From PVC group bacterium (GTDB lineage Bacteria; GCA-001730085; JADFSZ01), in the NCBI GenBank assembly GCA_022560555.1, contig JADFSZ010000007.1:1-19842 (forward strand): a DNA stretch of 19,842 bases. The letters run 5' to 3'. A model generated the notes under the pieces. It was given only the letters and a program-made list of their open reading frames with translations, made no database searches and was not told where the DNA came from. A program made the translations under genes and the position numbers. How positions within the stretch are numbered: position 1 is the first letter of the stretch; each line of letters begins with the position of its first letter. Positions 15,140-19,842 of this stretch are shown in pieces.

Positions 15140-18100
15140 TTACGATGGATTCTGTATCGAGTTTTGGATGCACGCCATCACACTTTTGACTCGATCACGA
15201 TCAGTGAGATTGGCAAAAGACTCTTTGATACGCTTTCTTGTATTCTTTTGAACATAAACAAGCATTCCTCTTTCGACTCCGAGATAGCTGATACCTTTCT
15301 TTCTGGCTTCGATCCTTAACATAGCTGTATCCATCAAAATTTTGCATGTATCCGGAAGCGGACCATAACGGTCACGAATCATGGCCTGGAAATTACACAA
15401 GTCATCCTGGGTATACACATTGGAAAGTTTACGAAATATATCAAGACGCATCTCCGGATTTGAAATATATTCTTCAGGAACACCGATATCGATACCTAAA
15501 TCAAGAACAACATCATCCGCCGGCACGGCCTCCCCTTTCATCTCTTTAATCGTTCGATCTAAAAGTCGGCAATACAAATCAAACCCAATCTGGGCGATAT
15601 ACCCGCTTTGCTGTACTCCCAGGATGTTTCCCGCGCCGCGAATTTCTAAATCCCGGGCGGCAATTTTCATGCCGCTTCCCAATTCCGTAAACTCTTCGAT
15701 AATGCGAAGGCGCTTCGCGGCTTCCTCGGGAACCACATGGTCAACGGACACTAATAAATAGCAGTATCCACGGTGTTTAAAACGCCCCACGCGTCCTCGA
15801 AGCTGATAAAGATCCGCTAATCCAAATTTGTCCGCGTTGTTTATAAAGATCGTGTTAACATTCGGGATATCCAAACCGGACTGAATGATGGTTGTTGATA
15901 CAAGAATATCGATGTCACGATTCACAAATTTCTTCATCACATGTTCCAATGTGTGGCCCGTCATTTGCCCGTGACCGACGGCAATACGGGCCTGAGGTAC
16001 AAGATTTTGAATACGCTTAGCAATGACATCAATGTTATACACACGATTATGGACAAAATAAATTTGTCCGTCGCGATTCAGCTCACGAAGAATAGCATCC
16101 CGGATCATCTTTTCATCAAATTGCGATATACAAGTTTCGATAGGCAGTCGATCTTCGGGCGGCGTGTTAATCACACTCATATCTTTGGCACCGGTAAGCG
16201 TTAAATACAATGTTCGAGGGATAGGCGTCGCGGATAATGTCAGCACATCCACGCTTACCCGCATTTGTTTTATGCGTTCTTTATGCATGACCCCGAAACG
16301 CTGCTCCTCATCAATCACAAGTAATCCTAAATCCTTGAATCCCAAATCACCAAAGATTAATTTATGTGTTCCGATAACAATATCAATGCGCCCTTCTTTT
16401 AATGATTTCAAAATGGCTTTTTCTTCCACCCCTGACGTAAAACGCGTCCAACAGGCGATTTCAATCGGATACTCCGCCATACGCTCCTTAAACGAATTGT
16501 AGTGTTGTTCGGCCAAAATCGTTGTCGGGACAAGAAAAACCACCTGTTTATTGTTCATAACAGCTTTGAAGGCAGCTCGCATGGCCACTTCGGTTTTTCC
16601 GTATCCGACATCTCCGCAGATCAAGCGATCCATAGGCTTGGTGCTTTCCATATCTTGTTTGACATCGTTAATGGCCTGGGCTTGATCACGGGTTTCTTCG
16701 TAAATAAAAGCGTCCTCAAACTCCTCTTGCCAGGTCTGATCTTTGGCCATCGACGTACCTCTCTCGAGTTCACGTCTAGCCTGCAAACGCAATAAATCCG
16801 CAGCCACATCACGAATGGCTTTGGCGGCCTTCAGTTTCGTTTTTTTCCACTGTTCTTGGCCGATTTTATTTAATTTTGGGCGCGCTCGTTCCAAGCCGAC
16901 ATATTTTTCAATAAGATTGATCTGCTCTACAGGAACAAGAAGTTTCGTATTCTCATCATATAAAATCACGAGATAATCTCTCGTGATTTCATCTGACATC
17001 ACTTTTTCGATGCACTGATAGATCCCGACTCCGTGGTCAACGTGAACAACATAATCCCCTTTTTTGATATCAAACACACTCACAAGCGGCGAGCCATGTC
17101 GATATCTGGGTTTAAACCTGCGCTGCCGGTAGCGCCCAAACACCTCATCATCTGTAACAAATCCGTATTTTATGTCATCAATATAAAATCCTTTTTGAAA
17201 AGGCCCAAAGCATGTCAATTCATCTTTTATGTCAATGTGAATATTTTTTTCACGGAAGTATTCCTTAAGACGACGAGCCTCTCCGTGATTATGAAAGCAA
17301 AACGCGTGGGTGAATGATTGCTCCTTCTGCGTCTTTAAAAAGCCTACAAGCGAATCTCCGGAGCGCCCCGGAGATTCATAGGGTGAAATGGGCAGTTTAA
17401 TGTATCCTGACTCCTTGGGAATCTCGCCCGCGAGCAAATTTAATTCAATGACGCGGGTGCTATTGATTATTTTTTGAAATCCTTTTAGTCCAATAAAATT
17501 AGAAGGTGTCCTTGTGAGCTGTTCATTCAAGAGTTTTGCTTGTTTCACAATAGACGCCTTCTCAACAAGAATCAGCTGGTAATCTTCAAAATAATCAACA
17601 ACATTGACCCAGTCAGAGCAATGCTGGTACTGTTCTTTTTCTTGGCGGGGAAATATGGAAATCTTATTGATTTCTTGAAAACTTCTTTGATGGCTTGAAT
17701 CAAAATATTTTAGACTTATAATTTTATTTCCATCCACCTCAACACGAACGGGATATTCATCAACAATATTATAAATGTCCATGACACATCCCCGCACAGC
17801 CATTTCACCCCGAAACTGAACAAGGGCAACTCTTTCGTATCCAAGACCAACTAAATCCGTAATCAATTTTTGACGATCCGGCTCATGTCCGACTTCAAGG
17901 GATATACAGTGATCCTCAAACCATGAGCGGGAAAAAATTTTATATATAAGGGAAGCCAGAGGGATAATAACGATCTTTTTTTGATCCGGGCGAGCCATCA
18001 CTTTACGAATCAAATGATATCTCTCGGCAACAATGTCTTCGCTGGGGGGAATGGTATCTTGAGGAAGCACTTCCCATGCGGGAAACAAAAAAGTCGCATC

Positions 18101-18322
18101 AGGCGAAATTACTGAAATCTCGTTATAGAGCCGTTCGGCAGTTTTGATGTTCGCAGTGACAATGATACTCGACTGATGACTGTTTTGATCTATCAGACAG
18201 GCCAAAAAAGCATGAGCGCACGGCCATACCCCATCGACAACCACATAGGGCCGCTTTTGAGATAGCTTATATAACTGCTGGATTTTATCCCATTTTTGAA
18301 TTTTTTCAGCAATTTTATGCAT
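15140..18322 (-). CDS. mfd: Transcription-repair coupling factor Mfd
   Basis: Mfd removes RNA polymerase stalled at DNA lesions and recruits UvrA for nucleotide-excision repair. The 1060-residue product is slightly shorter than the usual 1100-1150. The N-terminal UvrB-like region includes FPAWEVLPQDTIPPSEDIVAE-type sequence (about 80-100) and FRGEMAVRGCVMDIY (170-184). The polymerase-interacting domain begins at DYVVHVDHGVGIYQCI (423-438). The motor has Walker A GDVGYGKT (570-577), DEEQ (671-674), SATPIPRTL (697-705) and, further on, QLRGRVGRFKHRGYCYLL. The C-terminal TRCF domain starts after ILGVQQSGYIAQIGFDLYC. The ATG at 18322 has no strong ribosome site. argS ends 62 bases upstream. No motif is missing. 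Confidence 0.98.
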   Translation of the reverse strand: MHKIAEKIQKWDKIQQLYKLSQKRPYVVVDGVWPCAHAFLACLIDQNSHQSSIIVTANIKTAERLYNEISVISPDATFLFPAWEVLPQDTIPPSEDIVAERYHLIRKVMARPDQKKIVIIPLASLIYKIFSRSWFEDHCISLEVGHEPDRQKLITDLVGLGYERVALVQFRGEMAVRGCVMDIYNIVDEYPVRVEVDGNKIISLKYFDSSHQRSFQEINKISIFPRQEKEQYQHCSDWVNVVDYFEDYQLILVEKASIVKQAKLLNEQLTRTPSNFIGLKGFQKIINSTRVIELNLLAGEIPKESGYIKLPISPYESPGRSGDSLVGFLKTQKEQSFTHAFCFHNHGEARRLKEYFREKNIHIDIKDELTCFGPFQKGFYIDDIKYGFVTDDEVFGRYRQRRFKPRYRHGSPLVSVFDIKKGDYVVHVDHGVGIYQCIEKVMSDEITRDYLVILYDENTKLLVPVEQINLIEKYVGLERARPKLNKIGQEQWKKTKLKAAKAIRDVAADLLRLQARRELERGTSMAKDQTWQEEFEDAFIYEETRDQAQAINDVKQDMESTKPMDRLICGDVGYGKTEVAMRAAFKAVMNNKQVVFLVPTTILAEQHYNSFKERMAEYPIEIACWTRFTSGVEEKAILKSLKEGRIDIVIGTHKLIFGDLGFKDLGLLVIDEEQRFGVMHKERIKQMRVSVDVLTLSATPIPRTLYLTLTGAKDMSVINTPPEDRLPIETCISQFDEKMIRDAILRELNRDGQIYFVHNRVYNIDVIAKRIQNLVPQARIAVGHGQMTGHTLEHVMKKFVNRDIDILVSTTIIQSGLDIPNVNTIFINNADKFGLADLYQLRGRVGRFKHRGYCYLLVSVDHVVPEEAAKRLRIIEEFTELGSGMKIAARDLEIRGAGNILGVQQSGYIAQIGFDLYCRLLDRTIKEMKGEAVPADDVVLDLGIDIGVPEEYISNPEMRLDIFRKLSNVYTQDDLCNFQAMIRDRYGPLPDTCKILMDTAMLRIEARKKGISYLGVERGMLVYVQKNTRKRIKESFANLTDRDRVKSVMACIQNSIQNPS

Positions 18323-18384
18323 CGGACATAACTCGTAGATTTATGAAATACCGGGCAGAACTTTTAGGGACCATTAGACAAATA

Positions 18385-19842
18385 TCACATACGGCGGGGA
18401 GCCTGCACACCCAATACATTTAAAGCATCTTCCAATACCAAATGAATAGCATTCACAAAACACAGTCGCGTCTCGGTCTCGGATCGATTTTGGGTTATAA
18501 CCCGGTGTTTGTTATAGTAGCTATGGAATTCCTTAGCCAAACCCAAGAGGTAATCCACGAGATAATAGGGTTCATGCTGAACCACACACTGCAGTAGGAT
18601 TTCCTCATATCCGGACATCACCTTAATCATGGAGAGCTCTTCTTTATTTAAAAGATCTAAATCCGGATGAATTTTGTTTAAATCGATTTTTTCTTTTTTA
18701 GCATATTCAAAAATGTTGCATGTCCGCGCGTAAGCATATTGGAGATAAAACACCGGATTATCCATGGACTTGCTTTTGACTAAATCCAGATCAAAATCGA
18801 GATGACTTTCGGATCTGCGCGTCAAAAACGTGAACCTTGCGGCATCGGCTCCGACCTCATCGATGACATCCTTGAGTGTGATATATTCACCGGATCGTTT
18901 TGACATTTTGACAGAGACGCCTCCTCTTTTTAAATTCACCATCTGCACTAATACAATTTTAAGACGATCGGAATCAAACCCCAATGCTTCCATAGATCCT
19001 TTCACGCGTTGAATGTATCCGTGATGATCAGCACCCCAGATATTGACAACCTCCTGATAATCCTGCTCAAATTTTTTCTGATGATATGTTATGTCCGAGG
19101 CCAAATAAGTCGGCAATCCGTTTTTTCGGATAATCACACGATCTTTTTCATCACCGTATTTCCGGGACAAAAACCAAAGGGCGCCATCTTCTTCTTTCAC
19201 ACACTTTTTCTTTTTCAATTCTTCGATAGTCGTTTGAATATCGTTGTTCTCATGCATACTCTTCTCTGAAAAATATCTATCGAAGGGTTTAACACCAAAA
19301 GAAGCCAAATCTTTCTCGATGCTGTTTTTTAGTATCCATTGAGCCGCAAATTGGCCCGAGGCAGTCCTATCAAGATCGGGGCCCTTTTCTTTGAAGAGCC
19401 TGAGGGCAACATCTTTTATATAATCTCCTTGATACCATCCCTCCTCCGGCGTATAGGGTCTATTGTCCGCTAAGTGATCCACATACGCTTTCACGGATTC
19501 CCCGAGAGTTTGGACTTGATTCCCATAATCGTTTACATAATACTCCCGCCAAACCGTGTATCCTAATTTTTCATATAAATTCGCTAATACATCGCCTAAA
19601 ACAGCTCCTCTTCCATGCCCGACGTGAAGAGGTCCTGTGGGGTTTGCGCTGATAAATTCCATATGAATTTTTTTATTTTTCCCCAATAGGGATCTTCCGA
19701 CATTTTTCTTGTCACGTAGGATCCTCTCAAGTTCTTTTTGCCATATTTTTTTATCGAGATAAAAATTAATAAACCCGGGGCCCGCGGTCTTCACATCTTC
19801 AAACAAGCCTGAGTCTTTGAGAACAGCAGACTCACTGATGGC
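18385..19842 (-). CDS. argS: Arginyl-tRNA synthetase (N-terminus beyond right edge)
   Basis: ArgS charges tRNA-Arg with arginine. About 485 codons are visible and the frame is open to the right edge, where the sequence reads AISESAVLKDSGLFEDVKTA and continues into GPGFINFYLD; the family's N-terminal about 75 residues are outside the window. The class I signatures are present: HVGHGRG (HIGH motif) after ANPTGPL, and KMSKRSGEYITL (KMSKS motif). WGADHHGY and DITYHQKKF are also characteristic. The C-terminal DALR anticodon-binding domain runs through LQYAYARTCNIFEYA to the end, VLGVQAPRRM. The TTG at 19806 is not a real start because homologous sequence continues upstream. The gene is followed by mfd on the same strand, 62 bases away. 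Confidence 0.97.
   Translation of the reverse strand, partial: AISESAVLKDSGLFEDVKTAGPGFINFYLDKKIWQKELERILRDKKNVGRSLLGKNKKIHMEFISANPTGPLHVGHGRGAVLGDVLANLYEKLGYTVWREYYVNDYGNQVQTLGESVKAYVDHLADNRPYTPEEGWYQGDYIKDVALRLFKEKGPDLDRTASGQFAAQWILKNSIEKDLASFGVKPFDRYFSEKSMHENNDIQTTIEELKKKKCVKEEDGALWFLSRKYGDEKDRVIIRKNGLPTYLASDITYHQKKFEQDYQEVVNIWGADHHGYIQRVKGSMEALGFDSDRLKIVLVQMVNLKRGGVSVKMSKRSGEYITLKDVIDEVGADAARFTFLTRRSESHLDFDLDLVKSKSMDNPVFYLQYAYARTCNIFEYAKKEKIDLNKIHPDLDLLNKEELSMIKVMSGYEEILLQCVVQHEPYYLVDYLLGLAKEFHSYYNKHRVITQNRSETETRLCFVNAIHLVLEDALNVLGVQAPRRM

Noticed and set aside
15015-15173. Longer start for the small exported protein
   Set aside because: The extension overlaps the mfd end and the promoter, and would bury the signal peptide; the ATG at 15014 has a strong ribosome site.

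Overview
This window is a gene-dense, AT-leaning stretch of a bacterial chromosome. It carries 18 protein-coding genes, 17 on the minus strand and one (a PpiD-like chaperone) on the plus strand. Shine-Dalgarno sites are present but uneven. MreB/MreC, a membrane-anchored PpiD/SurA-type periplasmic chaperone and an ExeA-type ATPase point to a rod-shaped, Gram-negative-type (diderm) organism. The folP-cdaA-cdaR-pdxJ-acpS block after ftsH resembles the order I recall from Deltaproteobacteria. The ExeA-like ATPase, the coiled-coil/beta-domain membrane protein and the GAF-sigma54 activator would suit an uncultured lineage such as Omnitrophota, but that placement is an inference held with low confidence.

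Left part (1-4265, minus strand): a NYN/YacP-type RNase-like protein, an ExeA-like AAA ATPase, a membrane-anchored coiled-coil protein, mreB and the start of mreC, which runs off the left edge. A promoter-like site precedes the coiled-coil gene. Divergent, overlapping promoters lie between the NYN gene and ppiD (4301-4352).

Middle (4437-7949): the ppiD-like gene reads rightward and meets the gene for a GAF-domain sigma54 activator tail to tail, three bases apart.

Right-middle (7968-13767, minus strand): in transcription order ftsH, folP, cdaA, cdaR, pdxJ, acpS, fmdB-like zinc ribbon, sigma54 activator. The first five are tightly packed (about 10 to 40 bases apart) and look like one operon. 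It joins membrane proteolysis, folate synthesis, cyclic di-AMP synthesis, pyridoxal phosphate synthesis and acyl-carrier-protein activation. glmM, which often follows cdaR, is missing.

Right end (13958-19842, minus strand): argS (its N-terminus lies beyond the right edge), mfd, a small exported protein of unknown family with its own extended -10 promoter, and recR.

No gene-free stretch exceeds 300 bases; the longest are about 170 to 190 bases (4266-4436 and 13768-13957). I saw no rRNA, tRNA, CRISPR array, insertion sequence, phage gene or convincing intrinsic terminator. The window is mainly housekeeping sequence. The least explained parts are the small exported protein and its promoter, the coiled-coil protein next to mreB, and a short repeat cluster before the fmdB gene.
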